This document shows positions 25,199 through 34,174 of a DNA stretch of 64,000 nucleotides, piece after piece. Below the pieces are notes generated by a model. It saw nothing but the letters and a program-made list of their open reading frames with translations, made no database searches and was not told the origin of the DNA. Position 1 is the stretch's first letter; every line of letters starts with the position of its first letter. This stretch comes from Streptomyces canus (GTDB lineage: Bacteria > Actinomycetota > Actinomycetes > Streptomycetales > Streptomycetaceae). The stretch is taken from positions 8,804,001 to 8,868,000 of the forward strand of contig NZ_JAUSWW010000001.1 in NCBI RefSeq assembly GCF_030815415.1, in the 5' to 3' direction. The position numbers and the translations under genes were made by a program.

Positions 25199-25966
25199 TC
25201 ACGGTTTCTGCGGAAGCAGGTCGAACAGCAGCTGGACGGCACCGGTCTCCGGATGCCGTACGGGATGCGCGCGCACCCCGAACACCTCGGCGAGCAGGGC
25301 CGGTTGAAGCACGTCGTGCGGCGATCCGGACGCGACGACGCGGCCGCCCGCGATCACGTACAGGACATCGCAGTGCGCGGCGGCCAGGTTGAGGTCGTGC
25401 AGGGCGGCGAGCACGGTCACACCGCTGGCGCGCACCAGGGACAGCACGTCCAACTGGTGGGCGATGTCGAGGTGATTGGTGGGTTCGTCGAGGACGAGCA
25501 CCCGGGGCCGCTGGGCGAGGGCGCGCGCGATCAGGACGCGTTGCTTCTCACCGCCGGACAGGGCGAGGAACCCCCGCTCGGCGAGGTGCTCCACACCGGT
25601 CCGCCCCATGGCCTCGGCGCAGATCTCCGCGTCGGCGGCGGCCGTACGGTCCCGGTGCGGCAGCCGCCCCATGGCGACCACCTCGGCGACCGTGAAGTCG
25701 AACTCCGCCGACGACTCCTGCGGCAGCGCCGCCAGCACCCGGGCGGTGTCCCGGGCCGGCATCGTGTGCACGTCCTCCCCGTCGAGCCGGATCACACCCC
25801 CGGCGGGCCGCAGCGCCCGGTACACACAGCGCAGCAGCGTCGACTTCCCGCTGCCGTTGGGGCCGACGAGTCCGACGAACGCCCCGCTGTCCACGGCGAG
25901 TCGGAGCTCGTCCACGATCCGGGCCCCGGCGATCTCGACCGTGACGTCCTCGATGTCGAGCCTCAT
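25199..25966 (-). CDS. btuD: Cobalamin-type ABC transporter ATPase
   Basis: The 255-residue ATPase has Walker A GPNGSGKST, signature LSGGEKQRVLIARAL, Walker B RVLVLDEPTNHLD and H-loop AALHDLNLAA, typical of the FecE/BtuD group. The ATG at 25966 is 2 bp after the permease stop. The long upstream frame to 26437 is out-of-frame permease sequence and was rejected. It powers the permease encoded upstream. Confidence 0.85.
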   Translation of the reverse strand: MRLDIEDVTVEIAGARIVDELRLAVDSGAFVGLVGPNGSGKSTLLRCVYRALRPAGGVIRLDGEDVHTMPARDTARVLAALPQESSAEFDFTVAEVVAMGRLPHRDRTAAADAEICAEAMGRTGVEHLAERGFLALSGGEKQRVLIARALAQRPRVLVLDEPTNHLDIAHQLDVLSLVRASGVTVLAALHDLNLAAAHCDVLYVIAGGRVVASGSPHDVLQPALLAEVFGVRAHPVRHPETGAVQLLFDLLPQKP

Positions 25967-25968
25967 CG

Positions 25969-27024
25969 TCAGCGGCCTCCGAACGCATAGCCGCCGCGCC
26001 GCATCAGCAGCAGGAAGGCGGGCACGCCCACCACGGCGGTGATCACTCCGACGGGCAGCTCCGCGGGCGCCAGCAGCAGCCGGGACAGCACATCCGCCCA
26101 CACCAGCAGGACGGCCCCGGCGAGCGGCGCCACGGCCAGCACCCGCCGGTGGTCCGCGCCGACCAGCATCCGTACGACATGCGGCACCATCAGCCCGACG
26201 AACCCGATGGCCCCGCTCACCGCGACCACGGTCCCGGTCACCGCGGCGGTCACGAGGAACAACTCCCGTCGCAGCGACGCCGGCCGGACACCCAGCGCGG
26301 CCGAGGTCTCGTCGCCCATCGCCAGCGCGTTGAGCGACTCGGCCCGCCACCGCAGCCACGCCCACCCGGCCGCCACGGTCACGGCGACGAGCGGCACCTG
26401 CGCCCAGGTCGCCCCGCCGAGACTGCCGAGGAGCCACATCAGCGCCGACCGGGCCGCCTCACCGCGCGCCGCGCCGAACACCATGACCGTGGTGACCGCC
26501 TCGAAGCCGTACGCCAGCGCCGTACCGGTGAGAACCAGCCGCAGCGGGGTCAGCCCGTGCGGAGACCGGGCCGCGGCGTAGACCAGCACCATCGCCGCGA
26601 GCGCCGAGGCGAACGCCGCCCCCGACAGGGCCCAGATCCCGAGCCCGGCGAACGCGCCGAGCAGGATGACCGCGTTGGCGCCCACCGCGGCTCCGGAGGA
26701 GATGCCGAGCACGAAGGGGTCGGCGAGCGCGTTGCGGACCATCGCCTGCACGGCCACCCCGACGGCCGCGAGCCCCGCCCCGACGACGGCACCGAGCACG
26801 ACCCGCGGCAGCCGGATCTCCCAGACGATGGTGTACGCGGCGACGTCGTCGGTGTGAACGGTCCCGCCGGTCAGCCCGGCCCACAGAAACCGGAAGACCT
26901 CCGCCCAGCCGATCCCGGCGGCCCCCAGCCCCACACCACCGACCAGGGACACCAGAAGGAGCAGCGCCGTCCCGATCGCCAACGGGGGCAGGGGTATTCG
27001 GCTCGGTGCGGTACTTGGGCGCAC
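25969..27024 (-). CDS. btuC: Cobalamin-type ABC transporter permease (FecCD/BtuC family)
   Basis: The 351-residue protein has about ten membrane segments. BtuC/FecCD signatures include IRLPRVVLGAVVGAGLAAVGVAVQ, NALADPFVLGISSGAAVGAN, GAIGFVGLMVPHVVRMLVG (coupling-helix region) and ELPVGVITAVVGVPAFLLLM at the C-terminus. The start is GTG; GAAGGA lies about 12 bp upstream. It is the first gene after the cobalamin riboswitch. Confidence 0.83.
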   Translation of the reverse strand: MRPSTAPSRIPLPPLAIGTALLLLVSLVGGVGLGAAGIGWAEVFRFLWAGLTGGTVHTDDVAAYTIVWEIRLPRVVLGAVVGAGLAAVGVAVQAMVRNALADPFVLGISSGAAVGANAVILLGAFAGLGIWALSGAAFASALAAMVLVYAAARSPHGLTPLRLVLTGTALAYGFEAVTTVMVFGAARGEAARSALMWLLGSLGGATWAQVPLVAVTVAAGWAWLRWRAESLNALAMGDETSAALGVRPASLRRELFLVTAAVTGTVVAVSGAIGFVGLMVPHVVRMLVGADHRRVLAVAPLAGAVLLVWADVLSRLLLAPAELPVGVITAVVGVPAFLLLMRRGGYAFGGR

Positions 27025-27069
27025 GGTCGGGGCGGTCCTTCGGGTGGGGCCGCCTGGTGAACGTCAAGG

Positions 27070-27250
27070 AGCCGGCCCGTACGACCCCGAGGCCGCGCGG
27101 TCCCCTCTCGCAGTCCTCGGCGAGCAGTCAACGGGTCGCGCCACCCACGGGCGATCGGGCTCACGCGACACACCGTCGCGCACACCGTTGCGGGTCAGCG
27201 CCGGACTCTCACCGGACTTCCCCCGCGGGAGGCTCGGGGAGCGTAGCAAA
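27070..27250 (-). ncRNA. Cobalamin riboswitch upstream of btuC-like gene
   Basis: The minus strand reads GGGGAAGTCCGGTGAGAGTC (27224-27205), then GCTGACCCGCAACGG (27199-27185), and later GTGAGCCCGATCGCCCGTGG (27164-27145). These match, in order, the conserved core blocks of actinobacterial adenosylcobalamin riboswitches (GGGAA..CGGTG.GA.TCC, CTG.CCCGCAACGGT, AGCCCGA). A CG-rich expression platform follows before the GTG start. High B12 should switch the transporter genes off. The outer limits are estimates. Confidence 0.9.
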
Positions 27251-27337
27251 CAGGGGTGTCGACCGGCCGTGGGGGGAGGCGCGGTTGTGCCCTGTCCGGT
27301 GTCGGGTGGTCTGTGCTGTCATGGGAGGGGCGGGGAG

Positions 27338-27622
27338 GTGAACACCCATGCGCAGCCGCGCGACCCGCGCTCCCGGCTGCTCACGGCCCTCGTGCTGATC
27401 GCCCTGGCCGCCATGGCCGTGGTGATGGTCATCACCGCGATCCCGTCCGGCGGCGAGATCCGGCTGCCGGAGGTCACCCCGCCCCCCCACGGTCGCGGGC
27501 ACCTCACGGCCGCCGTCCTCGCCGGCCACCACCCCGGCGCCGCGCTGAGCCTCATGCGCGCAGGACGACACGCTCCCGGTTCCGTTCGGCGCGGAAGGCC
27601 CACTTCAGGTCCGGCTCCATGA
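27338..27622 (+). CDS. Small hypothetical membrane protein
   Basis: This possible 94-residue product starts at a GTG with GGGAGGGG 7 bp upstream. One clear transmembrane segment lies near the N-terminus (LLTALVLIALAAMAVVMVIT), followed by a Pro/Arg-rich tail. The last 70 bp overlap the 3' end of the convergent acyltransferase, which weakens the case for the tail. It resembles no family I recognise. Confidence 0.4.
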   Translation: MNTHAQPRDPRSRLLTALVLIALAAMAVVMVITAIPSGGEIRLPEVTPPPHGRGHLTAAVLAGHHPGAALSLMRAGRHAPGSVRRGRPTSGPAP

Positions 27623-28649
27623 CGAACCGGAACACCCTGCGCACGGGCGGTGTGCACAGCACGGTCACGATCGCGGCCGCGACGACGGTGACGACGATCT
27701 CGCCGAGCGGCTCGTACACCCAGGCGGGGTCGTACCAGCCCCAGGGCTTGGAGCCCTGGGCGACGAAGCCGTGCAGCAGATAGCCGTACAGCGTGCCCGC
27801 GCCCAGCGCCGTGAACCACATCCGCCGCCCGGGCACCCAGGAGAGGAAGCAGGCCACCAGCAGCGTCGAGCAGGCGAACACGACCAGGGTCATGAACGGG
27901 CCGTACCAGGCGGGCGCACCGAGTTCCTGGGCGCTGTCGCGGTGGTAGAACCAGGCGCCGCTCATCCGCGGCACCGCCCAGTACGCCGCCGCGAGCGCGC
28001 CGGCGAACACCGGCACCGCCGCGATCCGCACCTTCCAGCGCCGGACCAGCCGGAAGTGTTCCGGCTTCAGACACAGGCCGAGCACGAAGTACGGCAGGAA
28101 CTGAAGGGTGCGCTGGAGATCGAAGTCCTCGCCGATGGACGGGGCCGTGGTCGCCAGCATGGCGACGGCGAGGGCGAGCGGCAGTGGCCACCGTACGGAA
28201 CGCCACACCGGGGTGGTCAGCCGCCAGATGAACAGGGCGGCCAGGAACCACGTCAGATACAGCGGCTCCTGGAGGCTGACCGGACGGTCCGGGACCCCGT
28301 CGGTCCACCGGGTGTAGAAGGTGTACGCCGTCTCGAAGACGACGTAGGGGACGGCGACCCCGGTCACCAGCCGCCTGAGCCGCTGCGGGCTCGCGTCGAA
28401 ACTCCGGGAGAAGTAGCCGGCGATCACGATGAACGCGGGCATGTGGAAGGCGTAGACGAGCATGTAGAGCGCGGAGACGGTCCTGCTGCCGTCGCGCAGC
28501 GGCTCCCAGGCGTGTCCCGTCGCCACCAGCACGATCGCCAGATACTTGGCGTTGTCGAAGAACGCGTCCCGCCGCTTCACCGGCTCGGTTCGCGGCGCCG
28601 TGTCCTGCCGGGGTGTCCTGGCTGGAACGTCCGTGGGCGCGCTCACCAC
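27552..28649 (-). CDS. Membrane acyltransferase (Acyl_transf_3 family)
   Basis: The 365-residue protein has about ten membrane spans. Family hallmarks are NAKYLAIVLVATGHAWEPL (catalytic His region), AFHMPAFIVIAGYFSR and PYVVFETAY. These multispan enzymes move acyl groups onto sugars or cell-envelope molecules; the acceptor is unknown. Two adjacent GTG codons are possible starts. Confidence 0.85.
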   Translation of the reverse strand: MVSAPTDVPARTPRQDTAPRTEPVKRRDAFFDNAKYLAIVLVATGHAWEPLRDGSRTVSALYMLVYAFHMPAFIVIAGYFSRSFDASPQRLRRLVTGVAVPYVVFETAYTFYTRWTDGVPDRPVSLQEPLYLTWFLAALFIWRLTTPVWRSVRWPLPLALAVAMLATTAPSIGEDFDLQRTLQFLPYFVLGLCLKPEHFRLVRRWKVRIAAVPVFAGALAAAYWAVPRMSGAWFYHRDSAQELGAPAWYGPFMTLVVFACSTLLVACFLSWVPGRRMWFTALGAGTLYGYLLHGFVAQGSKPWGWYDPAWVYEPLGEIVVTVVAAAIVTVLCTPPVRRVFRFVMEPDLKWAFRAERNRERVVLRA

Positions 28650-28766
28650 ACCGCCCCCTGCGCACCGCGCAGGAAGCCGGCCGATACGTGTCTGACGGAA
28701 GGGGCTGCTGTGATGAGTACCTGGGACATCCCACGCGCCTGACCACTTCTCGGCGCGGCAAACCTC

Positions 28767-29453
28767 TCAGGCCGCCGGGCGCACCAGCCCCGACTCGTAG
28801 GCGAACGCCACCGCCTGGACGCGGGCGCGTCCGCCGATCTTGGCGAGGATGTGGCTGACGTGCGATTTGACGGTGGTGGGCGCGATGGACAGCCGGGCGG
28901 CGATCTCGGCGTTCGACCAGCCGGAGGCGACGGCGGTCAGGACGTCGCGCTCCCGTTGGGTGAAGGTGTCGAGCCCGACGCCCGACGCGGTGGGGCCGAG
29001 GGGCTGCGACTGGCGGACCGTGTCGATGAGAGCGCGGGTCAGATGGGGGGTGATGACCGAGTCGCCGGTGGCCACGACGCGGATGGCGGCGATCAGCTCG
29101 TCGGGGGTGGCGTCCTGGGGGAGGAAGCCGCCGGCTCCGGCGCGCAGGGCGGCGTAGGCGTGCCCCTCGTCGCTGGTGGGGGTCAGGACCAGGACGCGTG
29201 CCGGGTCGGCGGGCTGGACCGTCACGGCGAGGGCCGGGGGCCGGGTGATCCGGCGGATGACCTCGGTGCCTTCCGTCTCATGGATACGGCCGTCCAGCAG
29301 GACGACGTCCGGGCGGAGCACGGCGGCCAGCCGGACCGCCTCGGTTCCGCTGCGGGCTTCACCGGCAACGGTCAGATCGGGCACGGCGGCCAGCAGGATG
29401 CGCAGGCCGTGCCGTTGGAGGGACTGATCGCTGGCGATGACTACGGAGGTCAT
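28767..29453 (-). CDS. NarL/LuxR-family response regulator
   Basis: The 228-residue protein has a receiver domain (VVIASDQSLQRHGLRILL; phospho-acceptor Asp in DVVLLDGRI, about residue 54; VLVLTPTSDEGHAYAAL) and a LuxR helix-turn-helix (FTQRERDVLTAVASGWSNAEIAARLSIAPTTVKSHVSHILAKI condensed here as FTQRERDVL...TTVKSHVSHI). There is no adjacent sensor kinase. A 17-bp palindrome (29468-29484) lies 15 bp upstream of the start. Confidence 0.87.
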   Translation of the reverse strand: MTSVVIASDQSLQRHGLRILLAAVPDLTVAGEARSGTEAVRLAAVLRPDVVLLDGRIHETEGTEVIRRITRPPALAVTVQPADPARVLVLTPTSDEGHAYAALRAGAGGFLPQDATPDELIAAIRVVATGDSVITPHLTRALIDTVRQSQPLGPTASGVGLDTFTQRERDVLTAVASGWSNAEIAARLSIAPTTVKSHVSHILAKIGGRARVQAVAFAYESGLVRPAA

Positions 29454-29467
29454 ACCGGCTCCTTCTA

Positions 29468-29484
29468 AACGAAACCGTTTCGTT
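29468..29484. promoter_or_regulatory. 17-bp palindromic operator-like site
   Basis: AACGAAACCGTTTCGTT has perfect 8-bp arms around one base. Its half-sites recur imperfectly at about 29516-29530 (GAAACGG...CCGTTCC). It looks like a TetR- or LacI-type operator located in the LuxR gene's promoter. The cognate regulator is not identifiable. Confidence 0.6.
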
Positions 29485-29558
29485 CACCTGGATCTCAGAA
29501 TACCCCTCCGGCATCGAAACGGACCCGTTCCTTTTGTGGTCTCGATCACCTCCTCCGC

Positions 29559-30723
29559 TCAGAGGAACGGCGTGCCCGGGTCGAGCCCGGCCAGGACCCG
29601 GCCGTACAGCTCCAGGTTGGTCGCCGGATTGACGAAGGAATGCAGATTCAGCGCCTGCACATCCCGTACCGCCCGCTGGATCGGCGTCTCCCGGCGCAGG
29701 GAGGAGGCCCCGGAGGCGGAGGCGACGAGATCCACGGCCTCCTTGGCCAGCCGCGCCGCATAGCCGGTCTGCGCACGGATCTTCGCCCGCTCCTCGGTCG
29801 TGAACGGCTCACCGGCCTCGATCCGGGCGACGAGGTCGCCCGCCAGCAGCTCGGCGCAGGAGACCTTCATCGCGGCCTCGGCCGACTGGAGATGGGTGAC
29901 GGTGGCTTCGTGCTGCCGCTGGTGGAAGGTGTACGTGATGCCCCGCCGATGGATGCGCTCGGTGAACTCCGCCAGGGCGCCCCGGGGCCACACCGAGCGC
30001 GTGGGACGCGGTCCAGGCGCAGAACATCAGCAGCACGGGCATCCGGTAGAAGGGGTCGTCGGCGTTGGCCTTCGAGGGGAACTCGCCCGCCAGCAGCGGC
30101 CCGACGGGCAGGACCCGGTGCGCGGGCACGAGGACGTCGCGCGCGACGACGCTGTTGCTGCCGCTCCCGGCCAGCCCGGAGACGTACCAGTCCTCGAGAA
30201 CCTCCAGCTCCGCCATGGGTACGGCGGTCCACAGCACCTCGGGCGGCCCCTCACCGGACTCGACCCGCGCCGTCAGCAGATGCCAGTCGGCGTCCTGGCA
30301 GCCGGTGGCGAAGCCCGAGGTGCCGTTGACGACATAGCCCTCGTCCGTCGCGACCGCCGTGGCGTCCGGGACGAGAGTCCCGCCGACCCGCACGTCGGGG
30401 CTCGTGAAGATCTCGTCCTGCGCCTCGTCGGGAAAGAGCGCGGCGATGAAGGCGCAGCCGGCCTGGATCAGCGCCGTGAACCCGGCCGAACCGCACGCGG
30501 CGGCGACCTCCGCCAGCGCGTCCACCTGGGTACGCGGCCGCGTCTGATAACCGCCGTACCGCCGGGGTACGTTCATCCGGTACACCCCGGCGTCCGTCAA
30601 CGCGGCGACAACCTCGGCGGTTACCCTCCTCTGCTCCTCGGTGCGCAGCGCGTGCTCGCTGATCAACGGCCGAAGCGCGTGGACACGCGCGACGAGGTCC
30701 GCGTCGGAACGGGGTGCTGGCAT
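29559..30723 (-). pseudogene. Acyl-CoA dehydrogenase-like flavoprotein, frameshifted
   Basis: Two frames together make one protein of about 388 residues. The N-terminal part (30723 down to about 29985) has VNGTSGFATGCQDADWHLL and VSGLAGSGSNSVVARDVLVP, typical of acyl-CoA dehydrogenase/HpaB-like monooxygenases. The C-terminal part continues in another frame (ALAEFTERIHRRGITYTF, HEATVTHLQSAEAAM, LNLHSFVNPATNLELYGRVL). The switch is at the CCCCGGGG run (29980-29987); removing one base restores GVA-RGALAEFTER. It is either a true one-base insertion or a sequencing error in a GC run. The substrate is unknown. Confidence 0.85.
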
Positions 30724-30777
30724 GGGCGACCTCCGGTGCCCACCGTGACGCGAAGGGGCCGCATCGTCAATGGCCTG

Positions 30778-31317
30778 TCAGGCAACGGGAGTTGGGATCT
30801 TCGCGCGGCCGGAGGAGGCCGCCCGGAACTTGCGGCCGCGTCGGGTGGGGCCCCAGGGCTTGAGGACCGAGATCACCGTCATGAAGACGTAGGCGGACAG
30901 GGACACGATCGGCCCGAACAGCACGTCGCCGGCGTCGGGCAGCGGTCCGCCCGCGGCGACGGCCGCGACCGCGGAGTTCACCCCGGGGCGCAGCGCGAAG
31001 ACCGTCGCGGTGGTCGTCGCGAGGGTCAGCCAGAACTTCGTCCAGACCCAGCGATGCCGCGCCAGACCCCACGGGGTGCCCAGCGAGAGCAGCAGGCCGC
31101 TGAGGAGCGTGAGGAAGGCCAGTGGGAGGAGCAGCCAGTCCGCGAACAGCTTCATGGTCCGGACGGAGGCTTCGACGGTCACCGCCGACCCGGTGGTGGT
31201 CGCGGTGACTCCCAGCGCCAGCAGCCCGAGCGTGAGCCCGAGCCAGCCGGCGGAGGCGGTGACATGGACGACGAGGGAGGCCCGGCGGGCGGGGCGTGTC
31301 AGTTTCACCCGACCCAC
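30778..31317 (-). CDS. Small integral membrane protein (DUF2269-like)
   Basis: The 179-residue protein has four predicted membrane spans (SLVVHVTASAGWLGLTLGLL; LFADWLLLPLAFLTLLSGLLL; FWLTLATTTATVFAL; LFGPIVSLSAYVFMTVISVL) and a basic tail. SAGWLGLTLG near the N-terminus is typical of DUF2269-like membrane proteins of unknown function. It lies 54 bp upstream of the acyl-CoA dehydrogenase-like gene on the same strand. Confidence 0.7.
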   Translation of the reverse strand: MGRVKLTRPARRASLVVHVTASAGWLGLTLGLLALGVTATTTGSAVTVEASVRTMKLFADWLLLPLAFLTLLSGLLLSLGTPWGLARHRWVWTKFWLTLATTTATVFALRPGVNSAVAAVAAGGPLPDAGDVLFGPIVSLSAYVFMTVISVLKPWGPTRRGRKFRAASSGRAKIPTPVA

Positions 31318-31389
31318 GGTGCCGGGCCGGGGCTCCCGGGGCGTCTGACGGCGGGAGTAACCGCGCGTACTTGCCTCGGAGTACGGTGC

Positions 31390-31947
31390 TCAGCCCTTCG
31401 GCAGATACGCGCGCAGGGCGCTGATGAGCGCGTCGAGCGGCGGCTGCTCGGCGGAGCGGTCCGTGCGGACGGTGCGGCCCTCGAAGCGGACCTCGTACTG
31501 GAACATGTCCGCGGCGCCCATGTTCATCGTGACGTCCGATACGTCGTTCAGCGCCGGATCGCCGAGGAGCAGGCGCAGCTTCTCGAACTCGGCCGCGGCC
31601 GTCCGGTGCACCACCGAGCCCTTGCGGTCGTCGACGGCGTGCACGGCGCCGTCGCCGCGCAGGACCACCGACTGGCCGACCCCGGCGAAACCGCCGCTGA
31701 TCTTCATGGACACCAGCGTCTGCCCCGGACTCCTGACGGGCACCGGCGTCGGGGACGGGCGCGCACTCGACCCCGCGCTCGCACTCGGAGTCGTGCTCGC
31801 CGGCGCGGACGACGAGGCGGGTGTGGACGCGGCGCTCGCCTCGGTCTCCGTCGCCTCGGCAGCCGTACTCCCGCCGCCGTCGAAAGTGCAGCCCGCCAGC
31901 GCCAGCACGCAGACCACCACCACAGCCGCCGAAACCCTGCCCCACAC
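31390..31947 (-). CDS. Putative lipoprotein
   Basis: The 185-residue protein has a GTG start, a lipoprotein signal (VVVVCVLALAGC, lipobox LAGC), a Ser/Thr/Pro/Ala-rich linker of about 50 residues, then a compact domain (LVSMKISGGFAGVGQSVVLR, FEKLRLLLGDPALNDV, YEVRFEGRTVRTDRSAEQPP, ALRAYLP). The domain pattern is common in actinomycete lipoproteins of unknown function. It is divergent from the SpoIIE phosphatase gene. Confidence 0.75.
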   Translation of the reverse strand: MWGRVSAAVVVVCVLALAGCTFDGGGSTAAEATETEASAASTPASSSAPASTTPSASAGSSARPSPTPVPVRSPGQTLVSMKISGGFAGVGQSVVLRGDGAVHAVDDRKGSVVHRTAAAEFEKLRLLLGDPALNDVSDVTMNMGAADMFQYEVRFEGRTVRTDRSAEQPPLDALISALRAYLPKG

Positions 31948-32055
31948 GGTGCCCCCACCTGTCGATCACCCCAGCTGCGGAGTCCCTATCACGGAATCCC
32001 GTACTCCGACCCGGAAGAGGCCCCACGCGACGGTGACCGGCGTACCGTCGTAAGA

Positions 32056-34137
32056 GTGGACGCCACCGCGGACCGTCTGGTGTCCCGGGCCGCGCAGGCA
32101 CTGAGCCGGGCGGCGGACGGGCTGATCCGCGATGTCGAGGAGTGTCTGCGCGACGAGGTCCCCGAGCTGTGGGACGACCCCGAGGCCATGGCCTCGGCGA
32201 ACATCGCCCACCACGTCGTCGCTGTACTGGAGGTCCTCCAGCACGGAGTCGGGCCGAGCCGCGTCGAACCGCCGGCCGCGGAGATCGAACGGGCCCGCCG
32301 GCTCGCCCGGCACGGCATCCCCGTCAGCACACTGCTGCGGGCCTTCCGCCTCGGACAGGGTGTCGTCCTGGACCGGCTGCTCCAGGAGCTGCCGCGGCTC
32401 ACCGACGACACCGAACTGCTCAGCGCCGCGACCCGGGAGCTGCTGGCGACGGCGACCGGCTATGTGGACCGCACGTCCGAGTACGGCGTCCTGGCCTACC
32501 AGGAGGAGCGGGAACACCGGCTGCGGGCACGGCTCTGCCTGGTCAACGAGGCGGGGCTGCGCATCGGGACCACGCTGGACATCACCCGCACCACCCAGGA
32601 ACTGGCCGACCTCGCCGTCGAGCACTTCGCCGACCGCGTGACCGTGGACCTGCTCGACTCCGCCCTGTACGGACCTGACATGCCGACGGCGGACCCGCCC
32701 GTCCTGCGCCGGATCGCCCAGCGACCGCCCGCGCGGAAACCGCGGCTCCACACCTACCCGGACGGATCGCCACCGGCCCGGGCCCTGGCCACCGGAGAGC
32801 CCTCCCGAAACCGTTCGACCCTGGTCGTGCCGCTGCGCGCCCGCGGCACGACCCTCGGCGTCGCCCAGTTCGTCCGTCACGACGCCGCCGACCCCTACGA
32901 CGACGAGGACCTGCTGCTCGCCCAGGAGATCGCCGCGCGGGCCGCGGTCGCCGTCGACAACGCCCGCCGCTACACCCACGCCCGCGCCACCGCCCTCACC
33001 CTCCAGCGCAGCCTGCTCCAGCAGCACATGCCGCAGCAGTCCGCCGTCGAGGTCGCCTGCCGCTATCTGCCCGCCGGTGACCGGGTCGGCGTGGGCGGCG
33101 ACTGGTACGACGTCATCCCCCTCTCCGGCGCCCGGGTCGCGCTGGTGGTGGGCGACGTCGTCGGCCACGGCATCCACGCCGCCGCCACCATGGGCCGGCT
33201 GCGCACCGCCGTACGCACCCTCGCCGACTTCGACCTGCCACCCGAGGAACTCCTCACGCACCTCGACGACATCGTCCTGCGCCTGTCCGCCGAGGCCGCC
33301 GGTGACCCGGACGGCGAGCCCGCCGGCGACATCGGCGCGACCTGCCTCTACGCCGTCTACGACCCTGTCTCCCGCCGCTGCACCCTGGCCCGCGCGGGCC
33401 ATGTGCTGCCGGTCCTGGTGACCCGCGACGGCACCGTCGACCTCCTCGACCTGCCGCCGGGCCCGCCGCTGGGACTGGGCGGTCTGCCCTTCGAGGCGGC
33501 GGAGGTCGATCTGGCCGAGGGCAGCCTCCTCGCCCTCTACACCGACGGACTGATCGAGGCCCGCGACCACGACGTCGAGGCGGGCCTCGCCCTGCTGCGC
33601 GGCGCCCTCGCCCGGGCCGGCCCCTCGCTGGAGGCCGCCTGCGACACCGTCCTGGAGGCCCTGCTGCCGACTCGCCCGGACGACGACGTCGCCCTACTCC
33701 TCGCCCGCACCCACGCCCTGGGCGTCCGTCAGGTCGCCACCTGGGATCTGGAGGCCGACCCCGCCGCCGTCGGCCGGGCCCGCGCGAACGTCGCCCGGCA
33801 ACTGCGGATCTGGGGCCTGGAGGAACTCGACTTCACCACCGAACTGGTCGTCAGCGAACTGGTCACCAACGCCATCCGCCACGGCCGGCCCCCCATCCAG
33901 CTGCGCCTCATCCACGACCGGGGCCTGCTGTGCGAGGTCTCCGACGCCGGCGGCACCACCCCGCACCTGCGCCGGGCCCGCACCTTCGACGAGGGCGGCC
34001 GCGGACTGTTCCTGGTCGCCCAGCTCGCCGAGCACTGGGGCACCCGCCACGCCTCCCACGGCAAGACGGTCTGGGCCGAGCTCAACGAGTCCGACGAGGC
34101 GCTCCAGACGTTGCTGGAGATCACTGTGCCGGAGTGA
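32056..34137 (+). CDS. SpoIIE-type PP2C phosphatase with GAF and HATPase domains
   Basis: The 693-residue protein starts at GTG 32056. An N-terminal RsbRD-like helical region (ERARRLARHGIPVSTLLRAF) is followed by a GAF-like domain (residues about 165-325). The PP2C/SpoIIE catalytic domain is at about 335-560 (GDRVGVGGDWYDVI, VALVVGDVVGHGIHAA, LARAGHVLPVL, LALYTDGLIEAR). A C-terminal RsbW-like ATPase is at about 570-690 (ELVVSELVTNAIRHG, VSDAGGTTPHL, GRGLFLVAQLAEHWG). Proteins of this build control anti-sigma/anti-anti-sigma switches. The open frame runs far upstream, but the sequence before 32056 is the divergent lipoprotein's region. Confidence 0.88.
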   Translation: MDATADRLVSRAAQALSRAADGLIRDVEECLRDEVPELWDDPEAMASANIAHHVVAVLEVLQHGVGPSRVEPPAAEIERARRLARHGIPVSTLLRAFRLGQGVVLDRLLQELPRLTDDTELLSAATRELLATATGYVDRTSEYGVLAYQEEREHRLRARLCLVNEAGLRIGTTLDITRTTQELADLAVEHFADRVTVDLLDSALYGPDMPTADPPVLRRIAQRPPARKPRLHTYPDGSPPARALATGEPSRNRSTLVVPLRARGTTLGVAQFVRHDAADPYDDEDLLLAQEIAARAAVAVDNARRYTHARATALTLQRSLLQQHMPQQSAVEVACRYLPAGDRVGVGGDWYDVIPLSGARVALVVGDVVGHGIHAAATMGRLRTAVRTLADFDLPPEELLTHLDDIVLRLSAEAAGDPDGEPAGDIGATCLYAVYDPVSRRCTLARAGHVLPVLVTRDGTVDLLDLPPGPPLGLGGLPFEAAEVDLAEGSLLALYTDGLIEARDHDVEAGLALLRGALARAGPSLEAACDTVLEALLPTRPDDDVALLLARTHALGVRQVATWDLEADPAAVGRARANVARQLRIWGLEELDFTTELVVSELVTNAIRHGRPPIQLRLIHDRGLLCEVSDAGGTTPHLRRARTFDEGGRGLFLVAQLAEHWGTRHASHGKTVWAELNESDEALQTLLEITVPE

Positions 34138-34174
34138 ACGCCCACCCCGCAGCCGTCGACCGAGGTCGTTCCCC

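Noticed and set aside
24204..27024. Assignment of this ABC transporter to the siderophore
   Set aside because: No iron box lies upstream, while a cobalamin riboswitch does; it is also 16 kb from the siderophore operons.
29800..32055. Upstream extension of the SpoIIE phosphatase frame
   Set aside because: It overlaps three real minus-strand genes, and the encoded residues are low-complexity; GTG 32056 is the first start after those genes.
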